DNA from: Spirochaetota bacterium
GTDB taxonomy: Bacteria; Spirochaetota; UBA4802; JAFGDQ01
Assembly (NCBI GenBank): GCA_034190085.1
Contig: JAXHTS010000064.1
Coordinates: forward strand, 1-64,000
Direction of reading: 5' to 3'
Length of the DNA stretch: 64,000 nucleotides
Below the pieces are notes generated by a model. It ran no database searches. It had not been told where the DNA came from and saw only the letters and a list, made by a program, of their open reading frames with translations. Shown here in pieces: positions 47,266 to 57,094 of this stretch; position 1 is the stretch's first letter; each line of letters begins with the position of its first letter. A program made the position numbers and the translations under genes.

Positions 47266-48564
47266 ATGGTTGTTGAGCAAGAAGTTGAAACTCTTCTCGG
47301 GGGTTATCGGATTCTTGATCTGTCCGATGAGGGTGGAATGCTATGTGGGAAGATATTGGGAGATCTTGGAGCTGATGTGATCCAGATTGAACCACCAGGT
47401 GGGAGCCCAGCTAGAAACATCGGCCCATACTATCACGATATCCCTGATCCAGAAAAGAGTCTTTACTGGTTCTGGACTGCCCTTAATAAGAGGGGAATAA
47501 CCATGGATATCGAGTCTAATGATGGGAGGGATATCTTCAAGAGATTAGTAAAGAAGGCTCATTTTGTAATTGAAAGCTTTCCCCCTGGGCATATGGAAAG
47601 CCTTGGATTGGGATACTCTGAATTAGAGAAGATCAATCCTGGAATCATCATGACCTCAATCACCCCCTTTGGTCAGACTGGGCCTTATGCTCATTATAAG
47701 GCTACTGACATCGTTGGTGTATCCATGGGTGGAATGAGCTGCATCTATGGAGAGATAGATCGAGGACCTGTGAGAATTAACGCGCCTCAATTCTATTTCC
47801 AGGGGGGGGTGCATGGCGCTCTGGGTTCAATAATGGCACATTACTGGAGAGAGTTAACTGGCGAAGGACAACATGTTGATGTATCCTGCCAGCAGGCGGT
47901 TGTTTTGTCCCTGATGATTGCTGCCGAGATGTGGGATATATGCAAAATGATATGTACAGGGGTTGGTCCTGGAATGGGTTTTATGGGCAAGAGGGTCTCG
48001 CAACTCATCTATCCAACTAAGGATGGCTATGTTTTAAGTATGTTAGGAGGGGGGGCTCAGGCAGGGATGGTAACCTCATCTAAAAATTTGACTTCAATAG
48101 CCAACTCCGATGGATACTTACTGGATCTCAAGGACTTTGATTGGTCCAATTGGGATTTCATGTCTGCAGCAATAAATAAAGCCCTTGGAGTGGAGTCAGA
48201 TGGGACAACAATAATTGATCAATTAGAAAAAGGATTAAACGAATATTTTCCTACCAAACGAAAACAAGACCTCTTTGATGAAGCTGTGGCTAAAGATATT
48301 CTGCTTATCCCAGTTTGCGATCCCAAGGATGTAGTTGAAAGTCCTCAACTAGCAGCTAGAGAATTTTGGGTACAAGTGGAACACCCTGAATTAGGAGAGA
48401 CAATCACATATCCAGGGTATCCTATTAAATTTAATGGTCTTCCATCATACAAACCACAACGACGAGCCCCATTAATTGGAGAGCACAATGAAGAGATATA
48501 CTCGAAAGAATTGGATTTAACAAGGGATCAACTTTGCCTCTTGAAGGGTCAGGGAGTAATATAA
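47266..48564 (+). CDS. CaiB/BaiF (family III) CoA-transferase, BbsE-like non-catalytic subunit
   Basis: 432 aa with the family III pattern: GKILGDLGADVIQIEPPGG, NKRGITMDIES, ITPFGQTGPY, and TGEGQHVDVS. Aligning to formyl-CoA transferase by the GxH-x-L stretch, the position of the catalytic Asp is Tyr177, so this subunit should not form the acyl-anhydride. Its partner, ten bases downstream, keeps the Asp. This layout, one dead and one active subunit, is what I recall for BbsEF, which activates benzylsuccinate with succinyl-CoA. GGAGGTG precedes the ATG. A role in activating GRE products is inferred. Confidence 0.75.
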   Translation: MVVEQEVETLLGGYRILDLSDEGGMLCGKILGDLGADVIQIEPPGGSPARNIGPYYHDIPDPEKSLYWFWTALNKRGITMDIESNDGRDIFKRLVKKAHFVIESFPPGHMESLGLGYSELEKINPGIIMTSITPFGQTGPYAHYKATDIVGVSMGGMSCIYGEIDRGPVRINAPQFYFQGGVHGALGSIMAHYWRELTGEGQHVDVSCQQAVVLSLMIAAEMWDICKMICTGVGPGMGFMGKRVSQLIYPTKDGYVLSMLGGGAQAGMVTSSKNLTSIANSDGYLLDLKDFDWSNWDFMSAAINKALGVESDGTTIIDQLEKGLNEYFPTKRKQDLFDEAVAKDILLIPVCDPKDVVESPQLAAREFWVQVEHPELGETITYPGYPIKFNGLPSYKPQRRAPLIGEHNEEIYSKELDLTRDQLCLLKGQGVI

Positions 48565-48574
48565 GGAGGAGGAT

Positions 48575-49828
48575 ATGAATAGGAAAAAACAGATATTCAA
48601 AGGAATAAAGGTCGCTGACTTCTCCTGGGTCGGCGTTGGTCCTCAGGTAGTGAGGGAACTTGCTGAGCATGGAGCCAAGGTTATACGTGTTGAATGTCAT
48701 CGCTATCCGGATACCCTACGGACTATTTTTCCTTTTAAGGATTTCAAACCTGGAATAGACCGAAGCGCATTTGGGGCTTGCTATAATACAAATAAATATG
48801 GCATGAGTCTTGATTTGAATATGCCCAAGGGACAAGAGGTTGCTAAAAGACTGGTTGAATGGGCTGATGTTATTACTGATAGCATGACTCCAGGGACAAT
48901 GGCCAAATGGGGGCTGGATTATGAAAACTGCCAAAAAATAAAACCAGACATTATATACTACTCTACTTGCCAAATGGGTCAAATCGGGCCTTATGCCAAA
49001 TTCGGTGGCTATGGGATGTTCGGCACCTCATACGCGGGTTTCTGTCATCTTCTGGGTTGGCCCGATAGATCACCCTTACCACTCTTTAACAACTACACCG
49101 ATTTCATTTCACCCTGGTATTTATGTTTGACTCTAATATTAGCCCTTCTTAGGCGAATGAAAACGGGTAAGGGGATGTATCTTGATCAATCTCAGGTGGA
49201 GGTTGGAGCTCAATTTATCGGACAGATTCTTTTGGATTATACAGTCAACGGTAGGATCCAAAATCGCTTGGGCAATCGAGATAACCAAATGGCTCCACAT
49301 GGTATATATCGTTGCAAGGGTGAAAACCGCTGGATAGCTATAGCAGTAATGAACAACAAACAATGGAACGCCTTTTGCAACATCACTGACAATACTGCAT
49401 TAGCCAATGATCCAAGATATACTACCATCCTTCAGAGAAAGCAAAACGAGGATGAGCTTGATAATATCATAAGTAGGTGGACCTGCAATTATACTCCTGA
49501 ACAAGTGATGGAAATGATGCAAAAAGAAGGAATACCCGCAGGTATAGTAGAGACTGCTGAGGATTTGTTCAAGGACCCACAACTGAAACACCGCAAACAC
49601 TTCCGCTTTATGAAACATAGAGTTATTGGAAATATGGCGTTTAATTCTCCAGCCTATCAGCTTTCCAAAACCCCGAATCATATCTGGAAAGTATCCCCTT
49701 GCCTAGGCGAGGATAATGACTATGTGTATAGGGAGATACTGGGATATAGCAAAAAAGAGATAGCTGAAATGCTGGCAGAGGGAGTAATCACGACCAAAGA
49801 AGATGTCCCCGCTGTACTTAAGGAATAG
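48575..49828 (+). CDS. CaiB/BaiF (family III) CoA-transferase, BbsF-like catalytic subunit
   Basis: 417 aa. It has the family III fold (VRELAEHGAKVIRVE, NTNKYGMSLDLNMP, TCQMGQIGPYAKF, KTGKGMYLDQSQVE), and the presumed catalytic Asp is Asp176 in NNYTDFISP. It starts ten bases after the first subunit with AGGAGGAGG as ribosome site, so the two are made together. It would transfer CoA from succinyl-CoA to a substituted succinate. GRE5 follows after 250 bases with its own promoter-like region. Confidence 0.78.
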   Translation: MNRKKQIFKGIKVADFSWVGVGPQVVRELAEHGAKVIRVECHRYPDTLRTIFPFKDFKPGIDRSAFGACYNTNKYGMSLDLNMPKGQEVAKRLVEWADVITDSMTPGTMAKWGLDYENCQKIKPDIIYYSTCQMGQIGPYAKFGGYGMFGTSYAGFCHLLGWPDRSPLPLFNNYTDFISPWYLCLTLILALLRRMKTGKGMYLDQSQVEVGAQFIGQILLDYTVNGRIQNRLGNRDNQMAPHGIYRCKGENRWIAIAVMNNKQWNAFCNITDNTALANDPRYTTILQRKQNEDELDNIISRWTCNYTPEQVMEMMQKEGIPAGIVETAEDLFKDPQLKHRKHFRFMKHRVIGNMAFNSPAYQLSKTPNHIWKVSPCLGEDNDYVYREILGYSKKEIAEMLAEGVITTKEDVPAVLKE

Positions 49829-49894
49829 GTCGAAATTATAAACAGGAGAATAGAACTATAAAAAATTTTCAATATTTTACATTTTTATTAAATA

Positions 49895-49938
49895 ATTGAT
49901 TTTGGATTGATTGAATATTGATTCTATATTGATTTTCA
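49895..49938 (+). promoter_or_regulatory. Four 11-base tandem direct repeats, PhoB/OmpR-type operator candidate
   Basis: ATTGATTTTGG, ATTGATTGAAT, ATTGATTCTAT and ATTGATTTTCA follow one another without a gap, so ATTGATT recurs at 49895, 49906, 49917 and 49928. Seven conserved bases plus four variable ones per turn is the layout of PhoB-family sites. The last repeat ends 10 bases before a TATAAT at 49944. Confidence 0.6.
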
Positions 49939-49943
49939 TTTTA

Positions 49944-49949
49944 TATAAT
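49944..49949 (+). promoter_or_regulatory. Candidate -10 box of the GRE5 promoter
   Basis: TATAAT lies nine to ten bases after the repeat block and about 130 bases before GRE5. No -35 box is at the right spacing, as expected if an activator on the repeats replaces it. Confidence 0.5.
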
Positions 49950-50079
49950 GACCACAACCTGAGGATACGTACCATAAAATGTATACATAGAAATAAAATT
50001 CAAATAAAGGGAGGTGAGTGAAAAGGATTAAATATTGATAAATTGTTATAAATTATAAAAAAAATGGAGGTATTGTAAA

Positions 50080-52599
50080 ATGTCACCAGAAACAGAAACT
50101 ATTAGTGATGCACCCCAGAAAAAAAGTATGGAGGAACTCGAAAATAATAAGGAGTGGTGGTGGATTGCTGAAAAGAAAAGATCCAAACGACTGGATTATC
50201 TAAGAAAGGCTGTTTGGAAGAAGGGGAAAAAGGGCGGAATGTATGAACCCGGTATCAAGATGGACATTGAGAGGCCGATTTTATTTACAGAGGCGTGGAA
50301 AGAAAATGAGAATGAGCAGGTGATGATGAGGAGAGCAAAGGCTATTTCACATGTTATGGATAATACCAGCATCTTTATTACTGACCATGCTCAATTAGTG
50401 GGTTATTTAGGCAGTCTGCCAAACACCCTCTCATGGAATTGCGATTTAGCTACATTGGCCAATGAAGAGATATACAACGATCCAATTGTAATACCTGAAC
50501 CACAGGAGGAATCGCTTAAGATAATGGCTGATATTAATAACTATTGGGCTCCGAGAGACTGTTTAGGCACAATGTTGAGAGATCTCTCAGGTGAAGAGGC
50601 TGTTAAATTCATGACTTTTGTACTTATGTGGAGTTTTCCGGTTGGTGGAAGCTTTGGCTATTCAGGCAAGGACTATGAATATTTTATGACAGGCGAGAGG
50701 GCATTTGAAGACATAATAGATGAGATACAGGAAAAAATAGATGATGCCGAGGAACAGATTGACGGCAATCCAGGGCCGGATATCCTCCCGCTCTATGACA
50801 AGCTAGCCAATTGGGAGGCTATGCAGATTATACTTGAGGCTTGCATCAGGATGGCTAAGAGATATTCCAGATTAGCTCGAATAATAGCAGAGAACTTCGA
50901 ATCCGATCCCAAACGAAAAGAGGAACTACTTAGAATCGCAGAAACCTGTGAGAGAGTTCCAGCAAAACCTCCGAGAACCCTCCAGGAATCCTTTCAGTAT
51001 GACCACTTTATTCAGATATGGGCAAGAATTGAAGATGGGGAGGGGGCATGGCCTGCCCGTCCTGATTACTACCATTGGCCATATTATAACAACGATGTTA
51101 ACATTGAGAAGAAGATTACTAGAGAGGAGGCCATCGATCTAGTTGGAGAATTCATGATTCGCTGCAATGAAGTAGGGGCATATGTACCCGCAGTAGCAGC
51201 TGAAGCCCTCCAGGGCATCTCAGCTACCTGGGTATGGACATTGGGCGGAGTCAATACAGATGGCAGTGATGCTTGCAATGATCTTACTACAGCCTTTTTG
51301 GAGGCAGCGCGACTCGTGCGCGTATCCAATCCTACCTTTGGCTTTAGATGGCACCCACAGGTAAAGGATGAGGTGATGAGGGAGGTATTCGAGTGCATAC
51401 GGCATGGATTGGGTTATCCAAGCATTCGTAATGATCCTATTTTAATAGCAAACGGCATGAACTGGCATGGACATCCCTTGGAAGAGATGAGGACATGGGT
51501 GCACCAAGCCTGCATGTCACCATGCCCAACAACGAAACATGGTTCTCAACCAGCACGAATGGCAATGACCCTGAATTGTGCTAAGATGGTTGAATATTCT
51601 CTGCATAATGGATTTGACCATATTGTTAATATGCAGATGGGGCCAGAGACAGGCGATGCAAGGAAGTTTAAGGATTTTGAAGAACTCTTTCAGGCATGGG
51701 TACAGCAGATGAAATGGCTGGTTAACTATGGCACACGGATAATGAATCGGGGACGTATGAGGAGCCCCCAAAAATATGGTCGCCCATTCCTCTCAGCCAT
51801 ATCAGAGAAATCCGTTGAAGCCGGTCTTGATGCTTTAGAGCCATCCCTCGAGCGAGGAAACTGCTGGCTTACTTTCTTTACCTGGGCAGAGAATGCTGAT
51901 AGTTTAGCAGCGGTGAAGAGATTGGTGTTTGATGAGAAGAAATACACAATGGATGAACTTATTGAAGCATTGAAGACTAACTGGGAAGGCAAAGAAAAGA
52001 TGCGTTTGGACTTTGTAAAGAATGCTCCTAAATGGGGTAATGATGATGATTTTGTGGATGAGATAATGGTACGATGTCTGAGAGAAGTTGCTAAGCACTC
52101 GAAGGAAATACAATGTCCATCAGGCAATAGCTGGCCTGCATTACCTGAGAATGTAAGCGGAAATATACTTTTTTCGAGTCTGGTACACGCTTTGCCAAAC
52201 GGCAGGAAACTGGGGGATGCGCTATACGACGGCGGCATATCGCCAGGCCCAGGACTCGATAAAAAGGGGCCTACAGCAGTGCTGAAATCTTGCGGAAAGA
52301 TAGATCATGTGAGTGATGGAAGGGCATTTCTGTTGAATCAGAGACTTTCTCCCACTCAACTCTCCGGAGAGAAGGGGTATCAGTTATGGAAGTCCTACAT
52401 GAAGACATGGGCAGATCTGGGATTGGATCACGTACAGTTTAATATGGTTGACGATGCCACGCTTCGAGCAGCACAGAAGGATCCTGAGCAGTATCAGGAG
52501 GTGATCGTTCGCGTGGCAGGCTACAGCGCTCACTTTGTGGACATAAGCCGCAAGACGCAGGATAATATTATTCAGAGAACAATTCAAGGACTAGGATAG
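50080..52599 (+). CDS. GRE5: alkyl/benzylsuccinate synthase alpha-subunit-like glycyl radical enzyme
   Basis: 839 aa with Cys478 (ACMSPCP), Arg493 (SQPARM) and Gly814. Second subtype: WSFP, RDLSGEE, shortened AMTLN loop, NCW. It also has GMNWHGHP, shared only with GRE2. Cluster-specific positions are of the right-hand kind (IDDAEE, CIRMAK, RVSNP). The pocket segment reads CNEVGAYVPAVAAEALQGI. GGAGGT is its ribosome site. A second Shine-Dalgarno-like GGGAGGTGA lies 63 bases upstream in the leader. It sits directly downstream of the CoA-transferase pair and has the clearest promoter region of the set. Confidence 0.86.
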   Translation: MSPETETISDAPQKKSMEELENNKEWWWIAEKKRSKRLDYLRKAVWKKGKKGGMYEPGIKMDIERPILFTEAWKENENEQVMMRRAKAISHVMDNTSIFITDHAQLVGYLGSLPNTLSWNCDLATLANEEIYNDPIVIPEPQEESLKIMADINNYWAPRDCLGTMLRDLSGEEAVKFMTFVLMWSFPVGGSFGYSGKDYEYFMTGERAFEDIIDEIQEKIDDAEEQIDGNPGPDILPLYDKLANWEAMQIILEACIRMAKRYSRLARIIAENFESDPKRKEELLRIAETCERVPAKPPRTLQESFQYDHFIQIWARIEDGEGAWPARPDYYHWPYYNNDVNIEKKITREEAIDLVGEFMIRCNEVGAYVPAVAAEALQGISATWVWTLGGVNTDGSDACNDLTTAFLEAARLVRVSNPTFGFRWHPQVKDEVMREVFECIRHGLGYPSIRNDPILIANGMNWHGHPLEEMRTWVHQACMSPCPTTKHGSQPARMAMTLNCAKMVEYSLHNGFDHIVNMQMGPETGDARKFKDFEELFQAWVQQMKWLVNYGTRIMNRGRMRSPQKYGRPFLSAISEKSVEAGLDALEPSLERGNCWLTFFTWAENADSLAAVKRLVFDEKKYTMDELIEALKTNWEGKEKMRLDFVKNAPKWGNDDDFVDEIMVRCLREVAKHSKEIQCPSGNSWPALPENVSGNILFSSLVHALPNGRKLGDALYDGGISPGPGLDKKGPTAVLKSCGKIDHVSDGRAFLLNQRLSPTQLSGEKGYQLWKSYMKTWADLGLDHVQFNMVDDATLRAAQKDPEQYQEVIVRVAGYSAHFVDISRKTQDNIIQRTIQGLG

Positions 52600-52612
52600 C
52601 TATAAAGATGAT

Positions 52613-52635
52613 GGGGCCTCAGAGGTAGAGGCCCC
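52613..52635 (+). terminator. Rho-independent terminator after GRE5
   Basis: GGGGCCTC-AGAGGTA-GAGGCCCC is an 8-base GC-rich stem followed by TAATTTATAT, 13 bases after the stop. Confidence 0.7.
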
Positions 52636-52730
52636 TAATTTATATCTATTTATTTACTATCAGATATAAAAATAGAAATCACGTTAAGTATTAACTACAT
52701 TGGTAATATTAATGAAAGGAGGAAGAAGGG

Positions 52731-55250
52731 ATGACTTCAGAAACAAAAAAAACTAATAATTCATCTCCGAAAAAAAATACTGAAGAACTTGAGAAGAGCA
52801 GAGAATGGTGGTGGGTAGCAGAGAAGAAGAGATCCGAAAGACTCGATTATCTACGGAAAGCAGTTTGGAAGAAAGGCAGGAAAGGAGGGATGTATGAACC
52901 TGGAGTCAAGGTTGACCTCGAAAGGCCGCTACTCTTCACAGAGAGTTGGGAAAAGAATGAAAATGATCCAATAATGTTAAGAAGGGCAAAGGCAGTAGCA
53001 CATGTAATGGACAATATTAGTATCTTCATTACGGATAAGGCTCAAATTGTTGGATACTTGGGAAGTCTTCCAAATACCATATTCTGGTATTGTGAATTAG
53101 CTAGCATTCTTAATGAAGAAGTATATAACGACCCAGTTATTATACCTGAACCTCAGGACGAATCGCTTGAGACAATGGCTGAAATCAACAATTACTGGGG
53201 AGCAAGAGATAGTATGGGGAAAGTGTTAAGGGATCTCTCAGGAGAGGAAGTAGTAAAGTATATGACACGCACCCTTATGTGGAGTTCGCCTATTGGCGGC
53301 AGCTTCGGTTATGCTGGCAAGGATTATGAGTACTTTATGACAGGCAAGAGGGGATTTGATGAGATCATTGATGAGATACAGGTAAAGATAGATGATGCTG
53401 AGGAAAAAATTGACGGCAATCCTGGACCGGATATCCTCCCACTCTATGACAAGCTAGCCAATTGGGAGGCTATGCAGATAATACTTGAGGCCTGCATCAG
53501 AATGGCTAAGAGATATTCCAGATTGGCGCGAATAATAGCCGAGAACTTCGAATCCGATCCCAAACGAAAAGAGGAACTCCTTAGAATTGCTGAAACCTGT
53601 GAGCAGGTACCTGGGAGACCACCCAGATCTCTACAGGAATCCTTTCAGTATGATCATTTTATTCAGGTTTGGACTAGATTTGAGGATGTTGAGGGGGCAT
53701 GGCCGTCTCGACCAGATTACTATCATTGGCCATACTATGACAATGATGTAAACATCGATAAACGTCTAACCAAGGAGGAGGCGCTTGATCTAGTAGGCGA
53801 ATATATGATCAGATGCAGTGAAACAGGTTTTTATCTTCCTAGATCTGGAGCAGAGGGAATTCAGGGTATAACTGGCACCTGGGTATGGACCATAGGTGGA
53901 GTAAAACAGGATGGGAATGATGCCTGCAATGACCTGACCATAGCACTCTTGCAGGCTGCAAGGCTCGTGCGTGTATCTAATCCCACTTTTGGATTCAGGT
54001 GGCATCCAAAGGTGTCTGATGAGGTATGGAGGGAGGTATTCGAGTGCATACGGCATGGACTGGGGTATCCCAGCATACGCAATGATCCGGTGTTAATTGC
54101 CAATGGTATGCACTGGCATGGACATCCCTTGGAGGAGATGAGGACATGGGTACATCAGGCCTGCATGTCGCCCTGCCCTGCTACGAAGCATGGTTCTCAA
54201 CCAGCAAGAATGGCAACAACTCTTAACTGTTCCAAGATGATTGAGTATGCCCTGCATAATGGGTATGATCATTGTATAAAGATGCAGATGGGACCCCAAA
54301 CAGGAGATGCCAGGAAATTCACAGATTTTGAAGAACTATTCCAGGCATGGGCAAAACAGATGAAGTGGCTAACTAATTTTGGAGTCCGGATAATGAGTCG
54401 CGGCAGATATAAAAGTCCAAATAATTATGGTCGCCCCTTTTTATCAGCCGTATCCGAAAGGTGTATTGAGACCGGTTTTGATGCTCTTGAGCCATCAATC
54501 GAACGTGGGAATTGCTGGTTAACATTTTTCACATGGACTGAAAATGCTGATAGTTTAGCAGCAATAAAGAGATTAGTCTTTGATGAGAAGAGGTATACGA
54601 TGGAAGAGCTTATTGATGCATTGGAGAATAATTGGGATGGCAAGGAGGAGATGCGCTTGGACTTTGTGAAGAATGCTCCCAAGTGGGGCAATGATGATGA
54701 TTATGTGGATGAGATTATGGTACGATGCCTTAGAGAGGTGGCCAGGCATTCCAAAGAGATTAAGTGTCCCTCTGGAAACAATTGGCCTGCGTTACCAGAG
54801 AACGTGAGTGGGAATGTACTATTTTCAAGCATTGTGCATGCATTACCAAATGGAAGGAAATTGGGTGATGCCCTGTACGATGGCGGCATATCGCCTGGCC
54901 CAGGACTCGATAAAAGAGGCCCTACTGCGGTGCTGAAGTCATGCGGAAAGATAGATCATATAAGCGATGGAAGGGCATTCCTCTTGAATCAGAGGCTTTC
55001 GCCCACTCAGCTCTCAGGAGAGAAGGGCTATCAGTTATGGAAGTCCTACATGAGTACCTGGGCTGATCTGGGATTGGATCATGTGCAATTTAATATGGTT
55101 GATGATGAGACTCTTCGAGCAGCGCAGAAGGATCCTGAACAGTATCAGGAGGTGATTGTTAGAGTGGCTGGTTACAGCGCTCACTTTGTGGACATAAGCC
55201 GCAAGACGCAGGATAACATCATACAGAGGACGATTCAAGGACTTGGATAG
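52731..55250 (+). CDS. GRE6: alkyl/benzylsuccinate synthase alpha-subunit-like glycyl radical enzyme
   Basis: 839 aa with Cys478 (ACMSPCPATKHG), Arg493 (SQPARM) and Gly814. Second subtype: WSSP, RDLSGEE, shortened ATTLN loop, NCW. Unlike GRE1-5 the pocket segment ends EGIQGITGT, as in GRE7 and 8, so its pocket mixes features of both subtypes: CSETGFYLPRSGAEGIQGI. One change in the strongly conserved tail, VDDETLRAAQ in place of VDDATLRAAQ, is unique. GGAGG precedes the ATG and a terminator follows. Confidence 0.85.
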   Translation: MTSETKKTNNSSPKKNTEELEKSREWWWVAEKKRSERLDYLRKAVWKKGRKGGMYEPGVKVDLERPLLFTESWEKNENDPIMLRRAKAVAHVMDNISIFITDKAQIVGYLGSLPNTIFWYCELASILNEEVYNDPVIIPEPQDESLETMAEINNYWGARDSMGKVLRDLSGEEVVKYMTRTLMWSSPIGGSFGYAGKDYEYFMTGKRGFDEIIDEIQVKIDDAEEKIDGNPGPDILPLYDKLANWEAMQIILEACIRMAKRYSRLARIIAENFESDPKRKEELLRIAETCEQVPGRPPRSLQESFQYDHFIQVWTRFEDVEGAWPSRPDYYHWPYYDNDVNIDKRLTKEEALDLVGEYMIRCSETGFYLPRSGAEGIQGITGTWVWTIGGVKQDGNDACNDLTIALLQAARLVRVSNPTFGFRWHPKVSDEVWREVFECIRHGLGYPSIRNDPVLIANGMHWHGHPLEEMRTWVHQACMSPCPATKHGSQPARMATTLNCSKMIEYALHNGYDHCIKMQMGPQTGDARKFTDFEELFQAWAKQMKWLTNFGVRIMSRGRYKSPNNYGRPFLSAVSERCIETGFDALEPSIERGNCWLTFFTWTENADSLAAIKRLVFDEKRYTMEELIDALENNWDGKEEMRLDFVKNAPKWGNDDDYVDEIMVRCLREVARHSKEIKCPSGNNWPALPENVSGNVLFSSIVHALPNGRKLGDALYDGGISPGPGLDKRGPTAVLKSCGKIDHISDGRAFLLNQRLSPTQLSGEKGYQLWKSYMSTWADLGLDHVQFNMVDDETLRAAQKDPEQYQEVIVRVAGYSAHFVDISRKTQDNIIQRTIQGLG

Positions 55251-55263
55251 ATAACCAAATTGA

Positions 55264-55288
55264 TGGGCCCTAGTAAATATAGGGCCCA
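55264..55288. terminator. Terminator after GRE6
   Basis: TGGGCCCTA and TAGGGCCCA form a 9-base stem around a 7-base loop, followed by ATACATTTTC, between the convergent GRE6 and rseC-like genes. Confidence 0.7.
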
Positions 55289-55320
55289 ATACATTTTCGT
55301 AAGATATTCATAGACTATAA

Positions 55321-55761
55321 TCACGGTGCAATATTGATGACTTTTGTTATTTCTGGCATATATTTTTTCCTTTTGCCCATACTCTTACTTAATATACTAA
55401 TCACAATAAATGCAAGCGCAAAGAAAATGATAGCTAACAGTAATGAGAATAATTCAGCATGATCAGGGGAATGAGAACCAATAACATTTAAACCCACAAA
55501 AGCCCCCAAAACAAGACTCAGAAGAGGAACAATATATACAAGAAATGTCATCTTCAGAAATGAAGATGACTCTAATGATATTTGTACACGATCACCCTTT
55601 GTTGCCCCTGCTGTGTTAAGAACCTCAACCTCCATATCATTACCACCACCCAATGACCTGCACATACCCTTATTACTACATGCATTACACATTGTGCTTC
55701 TCTGTAGAATAACCAAGGCCTTATTCCCTATAACCTCTCTAATTACACCTTCTTCTCTCAT
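55321..55761 (-). CDS. RseC-like SoxR-reducing system family protein
   Basis: 146 aa. The N-terminal domain has a C-x2-C-x4-C cluster, CNACSNKGMC at residues 25-34, plus an ALVILQRS strand, and two membrane helices follow (about 70-92 and 105-128). This is the RseC/MucC family, which in other bacteria works with the RNF/Rsx electron-transport complex or sigma-E control. No rnf genes are in the window. TTAGAGGGAG precedes the start. Confidence 0.75.
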   Translation of the reverse strand: MREEGVIREVIGNKALVILQRSTMCNACSNKGMCRSLGGGNDMEVEVLNTAGATKGDRVQISLESSSFLKMTFLVYIVPLLSLVLGAFVGLNVIGSHSPDHAELFSLLLAIIFFALAFIVISILSKSMGKRKKYMPEITKVINIAP

Positions 55762-56245
55762 AATTAGACCAACTCCCTCTAATTAAATTTAATAGTATCA
55801 AAATTATAAAGGTTAATTTATTACAACAATCTTAATCAACATATAAAGTAATTTTATCAATTACTTCTGATAGCATAATGATAAATTATTTCATCTGTTA
55901 GTAACCATACCAACACTCTGTTAAACATATATACAAATAATATAATGAAACTATCAAGTACTTTCTTCATAATCTATTAAAATAACCTTTTCTAGACAAG
56001 TCTCGAAATAATACGACCCCTCTCTAAATTCACTTGACATTCTTAATATATAAGTATCACATAATATCAGTTCAATAAGCTATGATAACTACGATATCAT
56101 CCAACACCCTGCATATAATATGGATTGGATTACCCCCTCCTTACAATCATACTTATTGAATATTGCTACCATTGAAAGTAGATTAATCTGTCATCTACTC
56201 AAGTGTTTACTAATCACTAATTGATAAATTAATGTGGGTTAAGAT
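55762..56245. other. Intergenic region
   Basis: About 480 AT-rich bases between the divergent rseC-like and panB genes, with no gene or clear repeat. Confidence 0.4.
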
Positions 56246-57094
56246 ATGCATCAACGAAAAAAGGTTACTCCCCCAAATTTGATAGCTAAAAAAGCTAATA
56301 ATGAAAAAATTACCATGCTTACTGCCTACGATTTCTCTATGGCTGGGGTATTGGATGAGGCTGGAGTTGATACAATATTAGTTGGAGATTCCCTAGGTAT
56401 GGTTGTATTGGGATATGAAAACACTGTCCCGGTTTCAATGGAAGAGATGATACATCATTGCAGAGCTGTTAAGCGTGGAATGAAATATGCTCTTCTGATA
56501 GGGGATATGCCCTTCATGTCCTACCAAGTTAGCCTTGAAGAGGCTAAACGAAATGCTGGTCGTTTCTTGAAAGAGGGTGGATGTGATGCAGTGAAGCTGG
56601 AGGGCGGTCTTGAGATGGTGAACACCATCAAGGGTATTGTTAATATCGGCATCCCTGTTGTGGGACACATTGGACTCACTCCACAAATTGCCACATCTTT
56701 GGGTGGTTTTAAAGTACAGGGAAAAGATTTATCATCTGCCCAATATCAATTGGATTCCGCTATGGCTCTTGAGGAAGCCGGCGCAAGCCTAATTGTGCTT
56801 GAGTGTATTCCTGATAGTTTAGCAAAAATAATTACAGAAAACATCAGCATCCCCACAATCGGAATCGGTTCAGGCCCTCACTGTGATGGTCAGGTACTTG
56901 TTATAAATGATCTTCTCGGTCTATTCAACAAATTTATACCTCGATTTGTCAAACAATATGCCAAGCTATATCCTATTATAGAAGATGCAATTAAATTATT
57001 TATAAGGGATGTATTGGATGAGAAGTTCCCTAGCGCTGAGCATTCCTTTGAAATGGATGATAACATAATAACTCAGCTTAAGGTGCCATCATGA
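56246..57094 (+). CDS. panB: 3-methyl-2-oxobutanoate hydroxymethyltransferase
   Basis: 282 aa. KITMLTAYDFSMAG, the metal ligands in LVGDSLGMV and IGDMPFMSY, VKLEGG, GHIGLTPQ and the catalytic LECIP Glu are all present. It adds a hydroxymethyl group to ketoisovalerate, giving ketopantoate for CoA synthesis. Its stop overlaps the panE start (ATGA), so the two are one coupled unit. Confidence 0.95.
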   Translation: MHQRKKVTPPNLIAKKANNEKITMLTAYDFSMAGVLDEAGVDTILVGDSLGMVVLGYENTVPVSMEEMIHHCRAVKRGMKYALLIGDMPFMSYQVSLEEAKRNAGRFLKEGGCDAVKLEGGLEMVNTIKGIVNIGIPVVGHIGLTPQIATSLGGFKVQGKDLSSAQYQLDSAMALEEAGASLIVLECIPDSLAKIITENISIPTIGIGSGPHCDGQVLVINDLLGLFNKFIPRFVKQYAKLYPIIEDAIKLFIRDVLDEKFPSAEHSFEMDDNIITQLKVPS

